A stretch of DNA of 39,933 nt from Bacteroidales bacterium (GTDB taxonomy: Bacteria > Bacteroidota > Bacteroidia > Bacteroidales > M50B96). Positions 1 through 8,275 of the stretch are shown here, in pieces. Made by a program: the position numbers and the translations under genes. The notes below the pieces were generated by a model. That model searched no databases. It worked only from the letters and a program-made list of their open reading frames with translations, and was not told where the DNA came from. The first letter of the stretch is position 1. Each line of letters begins with the position of its first letter. The stretch covers positions 1 to 39,933 of the forward strand of contig JAGYLP010000017.1 in NCBI GenBank assembly GCA_018401015.1, written 5' to 3'.

Positions 1-42
1 GCTGTCTATCTGGTTCAAGGGTAAAATTGCAACAACGAACTA

Positions 43-81
43 GCCAAAAGCCAACCGCCAAAAGCCAACCGCCAACAGCCA
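43..81. repeat. degenerate 7-bp tandem repeat (GCCAAMM)
   Basis: About five and a half copies of a 7-base unit alternate between gccaaaa and gccaacc, ending in gccaaca and gcca. The tract lies between the window edge and the terminator of the first gene and carries no open frame of note. Function is unknown. It could be a slippage-prone intergenic tract. Confidence 0.7.
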
Positions 82-110
82 AGATCGAAAGAATCGACCT
101 AGCGAAATCA

Positions 111-141
111 AAAAAAAGCGATTCGGAGGGAATCGCTTTTT
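111..141 (-). terminator. intrinsic terminator after the T9SS protein gene
   Basis: A 7-bp stem (gcgattc at 118-124 pairs with gaatcgc at 130-136) has a 5-base loop. It is flanked by an A run on one side and a T run on the other, so it could work in both directions. It lies 20 bases past the stop codon of the minus-strand gene. Confidence 0.75.
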
Positions 142-161
142 GAGTAGCTAAGGGTTTCGTT

Positions 162-974
162 TTATTGTAAGAGGATTTTTTCGCTGACCATGCCTTTGTC
201 GGTTTGGATATTTATCCAATAAAATCCTTTTGGAAGACCTTGTAGATTAAGTTCGACAAATCCATTTTGTTGTGTGCTTTTAACGGAATGCATTTTACCC
301 TGCATGTCGATTAGACTCATGGAGCGGATTTGCTCTTGAGCAGATTGAATTTGTAATCGTTCTGTAGTTGGGTTTGGAAATACCAGCACACTTGGCCGTT
401 CGGTAGGAGAGTTAATTGAAACGGTTTCTTCGAACTCATCGACACTTATTTGAGCCAGGTAAATTACATCGCCCGATGTAGTTCCGTTTCCGTTTGCTGC
501 ATTGATGGCTGCATAAAAGGTAACGGAGCCGGTTCCGGCCTCGGGTGCAATCCATTGGACGACCCATTCAGCGGCATCGTTGACAGGAGTTATCCCCAAG
601 TTAGTATGGGTAACGGCTACTGCAGCAGCAGTTGTTAGTTGGGTGTAGGAGTCTTGTATGATTTGGAATTTTCCTACTTTCCCATTGCTGGCGTTTTCGC
701 TGGTTAGTTCAAAGCCGTAGCGTTGAGCTCCGACATGTGAGCCGCTAAGCGTGATGTTGTAGGTTTCGCCGGGGACATAGCCGGTGGCGGGGATGTCGGT
801 AGTAATCCAGGAGGCATCTTGAACGGGTGATCCTGCGTGGCATTGAGTGCAGTTCGCACCACCATCGCCGAGTGAACCGGAGCGACCGCCCGGTGAGCCG
901 GCATGGTACATTGTTCCGGCGGTGAGTAAAAAGAAGGAGATAATCCCTCCAACGAGTAAAGGATACGTTTTCAT
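162..974 (-). CDS. secreted CXXCH-containing protein with T9SS type A sorting domain (choice-of-anchor V-like)
   Basis: This is a 270-residue protein predicted to be exported and then secreted or surface-anchored by the type IX system. Residues 1-20 form a signal peptide with a hydrophobic core. A glycine-rich stretch follows, with a CTQCH motif at residues 42-46 that matches the c-type heme attachment signature. The middle (about 50-195) is a beta-rich domain resembling the choice-of-anchor V/Reeler-like family. The last ~80 residues match a Por-secretion sorting domain (PNPTTERL, then a GLPKGFYWINI-like segment, then a basic end EKILLQ). I chose the start at 974 because the signal peptide begins there; the longer frame adds 21 residues with no signal character. 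The ccsBA gene for heme ligation lies just upstream on the same strand, but a terminator separates them. Whether the motif binds heme is inference. The function is unknown. Confidence 0.85.
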   Translation of the reverse strand: MKTYPLLVGGIISFFLLTAGTMYHAGSPGGRSGSLGDGGANCTQCHAGSPVQDASWITTDIPATGYVPGETYNITLSGSHVGAQRYGFELTSENASNGKVGKFQIIQDSYTQLTTAAAVAVTHTNLGITPVNDAAEWVVQWIAPEAGTGSVTFYAAINAANGNGTTSGDVIYLAQISVDEFEETVSINSPTERPSVLVFPNPTTERLQIQSAQEQIRSMSLIDMQGKMHSVKSTQQNGFVELNLQGLPKGFYWINIQTDKGMVSEKILLQ

Positions 975-1181
975 AGCGTTTTGCTTGTCTTGTTTAATGA
1001 ATGATTCAATTACTAATGTATTTCTTGATCCTTGCAACGAAATTTTCTGTTCAAGGAGTATTTAAGACTCCATGGTCTGAAATAGGTTTCTCCGAACTTT
1101 TGTTAAAAACAGTTAAACTGCATTAAGCGCATTAAGTTCAATCAAAGCTTGAATTTCTTTCATTCATTACGGAGTGACAAC

Positions 1182-1236
1182 AAAAAACCGGCTTCCTCTA
1201 TTTTGTCGAATGACAAGAAAGGGAAGCCGGTTTAGA
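1182..1236 (-). terminator. intrinsic terminator after ccsBA
   Basis: A 12-bp perfect inverted repeat (aaaccggcttcc at 1185-1196 and its complement at 1222-1233) encloses a second small stem (ttgtc/gacaa). On the minus strand the structure ends in a T run (complement of the A run 1182-1187). It lies 40 bases past the stop of ccsBA. The rest of the gap from 975 to 1276 shows nothing else that I can name. Confidence 0.8.
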
Positions 1237-1276
1237 TTTGTCCGATAAAAAACGCTCTGAATTTTAGCGGAGGGGT

Positions 1277-4200
1277 TTATGATTTGGCTTGCACCCGCGA
1301 TTCTTTAAAGTAGGCAACCAAGATAGTAATAGCTATGGCTACTAAGCTAATCCAGGTTGAAGTGGAAAGGTCGAAAGCATCTCCTTTCCCGTAGCTATGC
1401 ATTCCGCCAAGGAAGTAATTAACCCCGAAATAAGTCATCAGGATGGTGCTGAAAGCGAGCAAGTTTGCCAGGTTGAACGCATATCGGCTGCGTAGTGAGG
1501 GGATGTGTTTAATGTGCGCAATGAATCCGTAAACCAGAATGGCGACCAGGCACCAGGTTTCTTTGGGGTCCCAACTCCAGTATGTTCCCCAGGATTCGTT
1601 GGCCCAGATACCCCCTAAAAAGCATCCAATGGTAATTAAATACAGCCCGATAATCAGCAGGATTTGATTCAGGGTGGTAAACTCATCGATGATTCCGTTA
1701 AAACGGTTTGTATGCGGTTTGAAAAAGGCCATCAGAATAAGGTTCAACAAGCTTATGAAGGCAATGAATCCGAAGAAGGCATAGCTAGTGGTAATCGTTG
1801 CTACGTGAATGGTAAGCCAGTAAGATTTCAACACCGGAACCAGGTTCGTTAATTCGGGGCTCATTAAGTTGAGGTGAGCAACGAAAAGCGGGGCTGCCGC
1901 GAAAATGGCAGTGACAAAAATGAGAATTGGATTTCGGTAGGAGAGGACCAATCCGATGAGCAATCCGATGAGCGAAATGTACAGCATGGCTTCGTATCCG
2001 TTACTAAAGGGAGCATGCCCTGAAATGTACCAGCGGATTCCGAGCGCAATGGTTTGGATCAGTGCCCCCAACCATAATAGGTAATGCATGCCGGTGAGAA
2101 CACCTTTGAGAGTTTTCCACTGGGTGAACATGATGAGAGCAATCAGAATGATAGCAAAAAGGGCCACCAGTGCATAGGCTACCGCCAGCTTACTGAAAAA
2201 GTTAAATCGTTCGTAGGTGATTTCCAGCGCCACTTTGCTTTCGCTTGGAAGGATATCGGAGGCTACCCGTTGCTGATATTTTGCAATTCCGTTGAGGATT
2301 AAATCGGCGTATTCGTACTGATGATGGTACAGGGCGTCGAAGAATAGCGTAAAGGTTGATTTGATAAAGAGGGAATCTACTCCGGAAAGATGACTGATAT
2401 CGGACGAAGGGTTATACCATTCTTTGGTGGGTTGAAGCGGGTCGGGGAAAACGGTGAAAAAATCGTAGCCGAAGAGCATGAGTAAGATGTTTACTTTTTC
2501 GTCGAGTTTAATGATTTCGTTGTCGAAGAGGCTGCGGTCGGCAGGCGATAATTTGTAGGCAGTTTCGACGTATTCACTGAGGCGGTAGTTGCGTCTTCCG
2601 TTTTCACTGATAGAGATTAATTCACTGAGGCTGAGTTGTTTCCTTCCGTCGCTGAATAATTCGGTGAGTGCTTTTTTATCGTAAGAGATAATTTCTTTGG
2701 TGATCCACTTTTCGGGGAAAGTGATCATTTCCGGGATTGCCAGGTGAGCCGGAATTCCGTCGAGCTGATTTTTCCCGCTGATTTTTCGGCTAATCTCATA
2801 GAAAAGGGTGTTCATGGGTTTGATTCTTCCTCCCCGATCGAGGGTTAGTATTTTCGATAGCTTAAGAAAGATGGCTTCTCGCTTAACTTTTTGTTCGGCT
2901 TCGTTAAGTATGGCTGATGTTTTATTCCCGACCGATTCTTCTTGGATGGTATCCGTTAAGAGGGGCTGCGATGGAGAGCCTGGTTCGGCTTCTGCTTGGC
3001 TAAAAGCTTGAAGAGGCAGGAGGAAAAGAACGAGCAGTATCCATTGGAATTCTTGTTTCCGTGCATACACTTTCGACAAATAAAAACGGAAGGAAGTTCC
3101 TTTCCAGAAGAGCGAGACAATCATGCTTAAAAAAAGCAAGAAATAGCCAATATAAGTGACAACAATTCCGGCCTCGTCGTAGGTGACTGAAAGCACGGAG
3201 CCTTGTTCATCGTCGTCGTACGACGATTGGAAGAATCGCCAGCCTTTGTAATGCAACACATGATTCATGTAGATATGAAAGTCGAAGAGTTTCTCTTTGT
3301 CTTTGTTTAAAATGGATACGAAACTATCGTATGAGCTGGGGCTATTGGATCCGGGGTATCGGTTTACCACAAAATTATCCAGTTTCACGTAAAAGGGGAG
3401 GTAATAGTAAACCGGTCCGAAGGAGACATCGACCTGATGATTTCCGAAGGGGAATACTTTGCTAATATGGCTTGCTTCCGGATAGGGGAAATAGGTGGTG
3501 AATTGATGTTGGTCGTTTTCGAGGCTCACTTCGAGCACATCGGCTTGATTTCGGGCGTCGGCTTGGGCGGGTTGGAAACTAATTTCGGCCGAAGGGTAGA
3601 AGGCGCGTGCTACCATTCGAATATTGAAGGCCTGATATAATTGTAGGAGGTCGAAGCTCTGTTCTATTCCCGGGTTAAGTGTTTCGTTTGCCCCGTTGAA
3701 CATATTTTCTTTGATTACTTCCTGATTGGCTCTGAATACCAGTTTCCCTCCTTTCGTACTTATTTGCAGGTCGGTCGGTTGGTTGGTTTCGAATCCGATT
3801 GTTTTTCCATTGATTAGGACGGTTTCACCTGCTGCCAGGATGATATTTTTAGGCAGGTTATAGGCACTAATCATCATGTCGAGATAAGCTTTTCCCGATT
3901 CAGAAGCAGTAAAGACTGGCGACACCCCTTTTTGATAGTTCACGCTTTTTACCCGATACACTTGTTCGTCGAATTTGATACGTGTATTGAGGTTCTTCTC
4001 ACTGATTTCGGAGATGCGAACCAGTTCTTCGAAAGAGGCTTTTTCGGTAGCGTTTTCGAAATTAATCCTCAGGTACTGGTCGGTAGTTTGAATGTAGTTG
4101 CTTGTTTTCCCCACACGAATGTGCATCATTCCATCTATTCCGACATAGCGGGTTAAAGCTGCTCCTATTATGATGACGATGAAGGAGATGTGGAAAAGAA

Positions 4201-4432
4201 ATACCGGTAGCTTATGTCGTTCGAAGAGTCGGTGTTTGAATACATTGAGCAGTAGGCTGATAGAGAGGTAAACCATGATGGCTTCAAACCAGGTTGTATT
4301 ATAGATAACTGCTTTTGCGGCCGGAGTTCCGTGAATATCTTCGACAAAGGTGGCTATTCCAATAGCGGCAGCAAAAACGAGTAACATGAATGCCATGAGC
4401 GGCATGGAGAATATTTTATAGAGGTATTTCAT
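1277..4432 (-). CDS. ccsBA: cytochrome c biogenesis protein CcsBA (ResB-CcsA fusion)
   Basis: This inner-membrane protein of 1051 residues carries heme across the membrane and attaches it to CXXCH motifs of apocytochrome c (System II). The N-terminal half is ResB/CcsB-like, with membrane segments in the first ~100 residues, a large periplasmic domain and another membrane segment near 430. The C-terminal half is CcsA-like, with many membrane helices, an external heme-site histidine in ISGHAPFSN (near 804), the WWD heme-handling motif WGTYWSWDPKE (near 948-958) and a second histidine in GGMHSYG (near 1009). Fusion of the two subunits is known from Bacteroides and epsilonproteobacteria, and the length fits. 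About residues 470-480 (LLPLQAFSQ) look like a signal-peptide end at the join between the halves. The gene stands alone, with a terminator downstream and 355 bases of unassigned DNA upstream. Confidence 0.93.
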   Translation of the reverse strand: MKYLYKIFSMPLMAFMLLVFAAAIGIATFVEDIHGTPAAKAVIYNTTWFEAIMVYLSISLLLNVFKHRLFERHKLPVFLFHISFIVIIIGAALTRYVGIDGMMHIRVGKTSNYIQTTDQYLRINFENATEKASFEELVRISEISEKNLNTRIKFDEQVYRVKSVNYQKGVSPVFTASESGKAYLDMMISAYNLPKNIILAAGETVLINGKTIGFETNQPTDLQISTKGGKLVFRANQEVIKENMFNGANETLNPGIEQSFDLLQLYQAFNIRMVARAFYPSAEISFQPAQADARNQADVLEVSLENDQHQFTTYFPYPEASHISKVFPFGNHQVDVSFGPVYYYLPFYVKLDNFVVNRYPGSNSPSSYDSFVSILNKDKEKLFDFHIYMNHVLHYKGWRFFQSSYDDDEQGSVLSVTYDEAGIVVTYIGYFLLFLSMIVSLFWKGTSFRFYLSKVYARKQEFQWILLVLFLLPLQAFSQAEAEPGSPSQPLLTDTIQEESVGNKTSAILNEAEQKVKREAIFLKLSKILTLDRGGRIKPMNTLFYEISRKISGKNQLDGIPAHLAIPEMITFPEKWITKEIISYDKKALTELFSDGRKQLSLSELISISENGRRNYRLSEYVETAYKLSPADRSLFDNEIIKLDEKVNILLMLFGYDFFTVFPDPLQPTKEWYNPSSDISHLSGVDSLFIKSTFTLFFDALYHHQYEYADLILNGIAKYQQRVASDILPSESKVALEITYERFNFFSKLAVAYALVALFAIILIALIMFTQWKTLKGVLTGMHYLLWLGALIQTIALGIRWYISGHAPFSNGYEAMLYISLIGLLIGLVLSYRNPILIFVTAIFAAAPLFVAHLNLMSPELTNLVPVLKSYWLTIHVATITTSYAFFGFIAFISLLNLILMAFFKPHTNRFNGIIDEFTTLNQILLIIGLYLITIGCFLGGIWANESWGTYWSWDPKETWCLVAILVYGFIAHIKHIPSLRSRYAFNLANLLAFSTILMTYFGVNYFLGGMHSYGKGDAFDLSTSTWISLVAIAITILVAYFKESRVQAKS

Positions 4433-4787
4433 GGAATTGGGAATTAGTATTTATCGAAATAAAATAGCATTTAATCGTGCGAGGTGCTGTTAGTTCTTAT
4501 TTTTCTGAGTAGTTTTTATTTTTAAAAATGCATGAAATCAATCCTTTAAGATGAAGATTTTATTTTAAAGATGATCACTTATTACTCCATACATGATAGT
4601 AGATAAGTTCATTTTTTAAACACCTTGTTTTGACAAAGGTTGCCGAAAATTAATACGTTTTTGCATCAAAAATGAGGATGGTAAATGGAGACTTCCTGCC
4701 ACAACCGGGTAAGGGGTCGTAATCCAAGTCGTTTCTAAATCTTTTGTTGAGCTTTAGATTTGGTTGTCAGCTTATTACTATGGGTCA
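4433..4787. other. 355-base gene-free stretch upstream of ccsBA
   Basis: The region is AT-rich and contains no convincing coding frame, tRNA or known RNA. It must hold the ccsBA promoter on the minus strand, but I find no clean TAnnTTTG box there. A GC-richer patch at about 4690-4735 has no structure I recognise. Confidence 0.5.
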
Positions 4788-4823
4788 AAAAAAAGAGAAA
4801 CCAAATCGGGTTTCTCTTTTTTT
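4788..4823 (-). terminator. intrinsic terminator after serS
   Basis: Two 15-bp arms pair perfectly (aaaaaaagagaaacc at 4788-4802 and its complement at 4809-4823) around a 6-base loop. The arms end in A and T runs, so the hairpin could act in both directions. It starts 18 bases past the serS stop. Confidence 0.85.
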
Positions 4824-4841
4824 AGCAGAGTTGAAGGATGT

Positions 4842-6116
4842 TTAATCGATAAAATCGAAAGCCAGGTATTTATGGAGTGCTTTGGGCACTTCGATGCCGT
4901 GTTCGGTTTGATTATTTTCGATGAGAGCTGCCATGATACGGGGTAGCGCCAGTGCGCTTCCATTCAGGGTGTGAGCGAGTTGTGTTTTTTTCTCGCCATC
5001 CTCTTTGAAGCGTAGTTTCAGCCGGTTGGCCTGATACGATTCGAAGTTGGAGACCGAAGATACTTCGAGCCAACGTTCCTGAGCAGCCGAATACACCTCG
5101 AAGTCGAAGGTGAGGGCTGAGGTAAAACTCAAATCTCCGCCACATAGCTGTAGGATTCGGTAGGGAAGGTTGAGTTGTTGGATGAGCGATTCTACGTACT
5201 GCACCATTTCGTTGAGTAAGGCATACGATTCTTTCGGGTGTGTAATGCACACAATTTCTACTTTATCGAATTGATGCAGACGGTTGAGGCCGCGTACATC
5301 TTTTCCGTAGGAACCGGCTTCGCGACGAAAGCAAGGTGTGTAAGCAGTGTTTTTGATTGGGAAGTCTTTAGCCTGAAGGATAACATCGCGATACATGTTG
5401 GTAACGGGTACTTCGGCGGTTGGGACCAAGTAAAGTTTGTCGAGTCCGACGTGGTACATTTGACCTTCTTTGTCGGGCAATTGTCCGGTTCCAAAGCCAC
5501 TGTCTTCGTTAACGAGGATGGGCGGTTGCACTTCGAGGAATCCGGCTTTTTCGGCTTCGTCGAGGAAGAAATTGATGAGTGCTCGTTGCAGCTTAGCGCC
5601 TTTTCCTTTGTAAACCGGGAACCCGGCACCGGTGAGTTTGGTTCCGAGGTCGAAATCGATGAGGTCGTATTTTTTTGCAAGGTCCCAATGCGGGAGAGCG
5701 TTATCGATAAGCGTGGGTTGGTTTCCACCGCTGCGAATGGTCAGGTTGTCGGATTCCGATTTGCCCGGTGGGACAGATTCATGCGGAAGGTTTGGGATTT
5801 CGACCAGGATGTTTTGCAATTCTTGTTCGATTTCCCCGGCTCGTTGGTTTAATTCTTTAGAACGTTCTTTTAGGAAGGTGGTTCGGTCTTTTGCTTGATT
5901 CGCTTCGTCGGTTTTTCCTTCTTTGAACAGCCGCCCGATATCTTTCGAGAGTTGGTTTAATTCATTCAGTGTTTGGTCCAGTTCGGTTTGATTATCGCGA
6001 CGCGCTTGGTCGGACTGAATTGCTTTTTGCACGAGGTCCTCGGCCCGGAAGTTTTTAATGCTTAGTCGACGGATTACTTCGTCGGGATTGTTTCGGATTT
6101 CTTGAATAGTTAGCAT
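4842..6116 (-). CDS. serS: seryl-tRNA synthetase
   Basis: This cytoplasmic class II synthetase charges tRNA(Ser) with serine using ATP. Its 424 residues are the usual length. Residues 1-110 form the antiparallel coiled-coil arm that grips the long variable arm of tRNA(Ser); they are rich in E, K, Q and L. The catalytic core follows, with motif 2 (FRREAGSYGKD, near 264-285) and motif 3 (LALPRIMAALIENNQ, near 389-403). The start is the ATG at 6116. A near-consensus -7 box, TATTTTCG (6150 to 6143 on the minus strand), lies 27 bases upstream. The serS transcript is separated from the ribosomal protein genes by the rpmA terminator. Confidence 0.97.
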   Translation of the reverse strand: MLTIQEIRNNPDEVIRRLSIKNFRAEDLVQKAIQSDQARRDNQTELDQTLNELNQLSKDIGRLFKEGKTDEANQAKDRTTFLKERSKELNQRAGEIEQELQNILVEIPNLPHESVPPGKSESDNLTIRSGGNQPTLIDNALPHWDLAKKYDLIDFDLGTKLTGAGFPVYKGKGAKLQRALINFFLDEAEKAGFLEVQPPILVNEDSGFGTGQLPDKEGQMYHVGLDKLYLVPTAEVPVTNMYRDVILQAKDFPIKNTAYTPCFRREAGSYGKDVRGLNRLHQFDKVEIVCITHPKESYALLNEMVQYVESLIQQLNLPYRILQLCGGDLSFTSALTFDFEVYSAAQERWLEVSSVSNFESYQANRLKLRFKEDGEKKTQLAHTLNGSALALPRIMAALIENNQTEHGIEVPKALHKYLAFDFID

Positions 6117-6151
6117 GTGGTGTACGAGTTAAATTGCGGGAACGAAAATAA

Positions 6152-6192
6152 AAAAACTCCTGTTGCTAATTGAAATAACAACAGGAGTTTTT
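6152..6192 (-). terminator. intrinsic terminator after rplU-rpmA
   Basis: A perfect 14-bp stem (aaaaactcctgttg at 6152-6165 with its complement at 6179-6192) has a 13-base loop and ends in a T run on the minus strand. It ends the rplU-rpmA transcript just upstream of the serS promoter region. Confidence 0.85.
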
Positions 6193-6246
6193 CAAACTTT
6201 GGAAGTTCGAAATTACCTTGAAAAGAGGTCTTTCGAGCAGAAGCTT

Positions 6247-6513
6247 TTAAGCTTGTCCTTCGAATGGGATTACCGACACAAACGATTTGTTGTCTTTTTT
6301 CTTTTGGAATTGGACAACTCCATCGACGGTAGCGTAGAGAGTATGGTCTTTACCGATACCAACGTTTTTACCGGGGTTGTGTTTGGTGCCGCGTTGACGA
6401 ACAATGATGTTACCTGCAATAGCAGCCTGGCCGCCAAAAATTTTCACTCCTAGTCGTTTGCTTTCCGATTCGCGACCGTTTCTGGAACTACCGACTCCTT
6501 TCTTATGTGCCAT
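6247..6513 (-). CDS. rpmA: 50S ribosomal protein L27
   Basis: L27 is a large-subunit protein whose N-terminus reaches toward the peptidyl-transferase centre. The 88-residue product starts [23 protein letters not shown], which is the family signature region, and has the usual length. No N-terminal extension of the Firmicutes type, cleaved by the Prp protease, is present. The gene follows rplU by 19 bases on the same strand, the order found in most bacteria, and shares its promoter and terminator. Confidence 0.97.
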   Translation of the reverse strand: MAHKKGVGSSRNGRESESKRLGVKIFGGQAAIAGNIIVRQRGTKHNPGKNVGIGKDHTLYATVDGVVQFQKKKDNKSFVSVIPFEGQA

Positions 6514-6532
6514 TTCTTTTAATTTTTAATGA

Positions 6533-6844
6533 TTAAGCGATAATGTTTTCAATTTGAATTTGAGTAAGATACTGGCGGTGGCCATTTTTCTTTTGGTATC
6601 CTTTTCTACGTTTCTTTTTGAAAACGATTACTTTGTCTCCTTTTAGGTGTGACAGGACCTTAGCAGTAACCTTAGCGCCTTCGACAGTAGGCGTACCGAC
6701 AGCAACTTTACCTTCGGCATCGACCAGCAAAACGGAGTCGAATTCCACGTTGGAACCTTCCTCTGCGCTCAAGCGATGCACGTATAGCTTTCTGTCTTTC
6801 TCAACTTTAAATTGTTGACCTGCTATTTCTACGATTGCATACAT
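6533..6844 (-). CDS. rplU: 50S ribosomal protein L21
   Basis: L21 binds 23S rRNA in the large subunit. The 103-residue product begins [17 protein letters not shown] and ends with a basic region ([16 protein letters not shown]), both typical of the family. It is the first gene of the rplU-rpmA pair. A full Bacteroidota-type promoter lies 38 bases upstream of the start. No leader structure of the autoregulatory kind is evident in the short 5' region. Confidence 0.97.
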   Translation of the reverse strand: MYAIVEIAGQQFKVEKDRKLYVHRLSAEEGSNVEFDSVLLVDAEGKVAVGTPTVEGAKVTAKVLSHLKGDKVIVFKKKRRKGYQKKNGHRQYLTQIQIENIIA

Positions 6845-6881
6845 TGATTAAAATCTATTTAGTTAGAAAACTTTCGGACGG

Positions 6882-6912
6882 CAAAAGTATCTTTTTTATC
6901 CTTACAAGCAAA
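6882..6912 (-). promoter_or_regulatory. promoter of rplU-rpmA
   Basis: On the minus strand TTTG (6912-6909) and TACTTTTG (6889-6882) are separated by 19 bases. This matches the Bacteroidota primary-sigma consensus TTTG-N19-TAnnTTTG at both elements. Confidence 0.8.
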
Positions 6913-7057
6913 TAGTTATGTCATCTTTTTGCGATTTTATCCAGCTTTCGATCGGCATTGGAGTAAAGGATGGCTAAGCGCTTGTTTCTATTTATGTTGC
7001 GTGTTTATTTTTAGATAAAAGGATGGACCCATCGGCGCGAATATTTTGTTCCAGGAT

Positions 7058-7705
7058 TCAGGGTTGTCGGAACTCTTTTTGGTAGGCGTTTTGGGCTTGT
7101 TCAATTTTTTTGATCGCTTCTTCGCGGTCGTGTATTTGAAGTATCTCGATTGCCTTGTTGCCTTTGTAATTGAGCAGCCAGGTCTCGATGATTTCCAGCA
7201 CTCCGGGATAGCGGTTCCTCAAATCGGCTATTCCTTCCAACTTATTGAAATTTCCGGTTGCATCGGCTAGCAATATTTTGTCGTCCTCTTCGCCTGCGTC
7301 GAGCATTTCAATGTAACCGATAACCTGTCCTGTTTGAATACTTCCGGAGGGGCGGGCGGGTCCGAGCAGAAATACGTCTAAGGGATCGCCATCGCCGCCT
7401 GAGTTTTTTGGGGAAAGGGTTCTTGGAATGATTCCGTAATTGGCCGGATAGGGGAGGTAGTTAATGGTTCGAATCGAGTCGGTGGTTATTTGTTCTGCCA
7501 TAAGTTTTCCGGATTCCTTATCAATTTCGAATTTGATTTGAGTCCCGGCAGCTATCTCAAGGGCCACTTGGAATAAAACATCCTGTTTAGCGTCGAAATC
7601 GTGCCATAAATGCTTGAAGCTGTCGGTGGTTTTGGTATTTTTCGGTTCAGGATTACAGGCCGCAAGTAGAAGGATTAATCCGAGTGATAAAAGTTTATTG
7701 AGCAT
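7058..7705 (-). CDS. ppa: inorganic pyrophosphatase, lipoprotein form
   Basis: This is a family I soluble pyrophosphatase that hydrolyses PPi to two phosphates with Mg2+. The 215-residue product has the family signature GDGDPLDVFLLG at 104-115, where Asp105, Asp107 and Asp110 are the metal ligands, preceded by YPANYGIIPRT (86-96). Unlike the usual cytoplasmic enzyme, it opens with a lipoprotein signal: a hydrophobic segment and the lipobox LLAAC with Cys17. It is therefore expected in the periplasm or anchored to a membrane. Lipoprotein pyrophosphatases are known in Bacteroidota. The gene stands alone and is divergent from the HIT gene. I see no clear -7 box upstream. Confidence 0.92.
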   Translation of the reverse strand: MLNKLLSLGLILLLAACNPEPKNTKTTDSFKHLWHDFDAKQDVLFQVALEIAAGTQIKFEIDKESGKLMAEQITTDSIRTINYLPYPANYGIIPRTLSPKNSGGDGDPLDVFLLGPARPSGSIQTGQVIGYIEMLDAGEEDDKILLADATGNFNKLEGIADLRNRYPGVLEIIETWLLNYKGNKAIEILQIHDREEAIKKIEQAQNAYQKEFRQP

Positions 7706-7810
7706 GATTATCAGGTAATTACTAAGATTTCTGAATGCATGCGCAAAGATGTGGATTTATTTGCGAATCGCTCATTTAGGAGATTAAAATCATATAATAA
7801 AATTGATGCT

Positions 7811-8272
7811 ATGGACGCATGTCCTTTTTGCCAGTCGGGAATTATTACCCATGTATTTGCCGAAACCAATCATTTTTGGGCGGTGTATAATCGAGCTCCG
7901 ATTTTACCCGGGCACAGCCTCATTCTCCCGAAGAAGCATTACGAATCGTTTTTTGAATTGGATGCGGCCGAACGACTCGAACTAATCGAATTCATCGATT
8001 CGACGGGACGGTTGTTGCTCCATCACTTTAAGGGCGAAGGATTTAATTTGGCCTTACAAGATGGTTGGCTAGCGGGGCAAACGGTGGTCCATTTGCATTT
8101 TCATCTGATGGTACGGTACGAACAGGATTTGCCTGAGCCGGGTTCCTGGTACCGAGCTCTTTTCCTCGACGAGTTGGAACCGACGGGTGAAGAGGAAAGA
8201 ACGATTTTATCCGTTTCGGAAATGCACGAAATGGTTACTTCGCTTCGAGGGTTAACCGGATTCAGGAAATAG
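7811..8272 (+). CDS. HIT family (histidine triad) nucleotide hydrolase
   Basis: The 153-residue cytoplasmic protein carries the histidine triad HLHFH (His94, His96, His98), which binds the alpha phosphate of nucleotide substrates such as AMP conjugates or diadenosine polyphosphates. An N-terminal CPFC (Cys4, Cys7) matches the zinc site of many HIT proteins. I chose the ATG at 7811 because the family alignment begins at MDACPFC; the 24 codons upstream look non-coding. The exact substrate cannot be told from the sequence. The stop codon lies three bases from that of the convergent pirin gene. Confidence 0.9.
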   Translation: MDACPFCQSGIITHVFAETNHFWAVYNRAPILPGHSLILPKKHYESFFELDAAERLELIEFIDSTGRLLLHHFKGEGFNLALQDGWLAGQTVVHLHFHLMVRYEQDLPEPGSWYRALFLDELEPTGEEERTILSVSEMHEMVTSLRGLTGFRK

Positions 8273-8275
8273 GTT

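Noticed and set aside
4680-4760. A possible tRNA or small RNA in the gap upstream of ccsBA.
   Set aside because: No cloverleaf, no GTTC-type T-loop and no promoter could be found.
5238-5852. A 204-residue open frame on the plus strand inside serS.
   Set aside because: It is antisense to a well-supported gene and shows no domain; it is a shadow frame.
6845-7057. A ribosomal-protein leader structure or RNA element before rplU.
   Set aside because: The promoter lies only 38 bases from the start, leaving no room for a structured leader, and no hairpin is evident.
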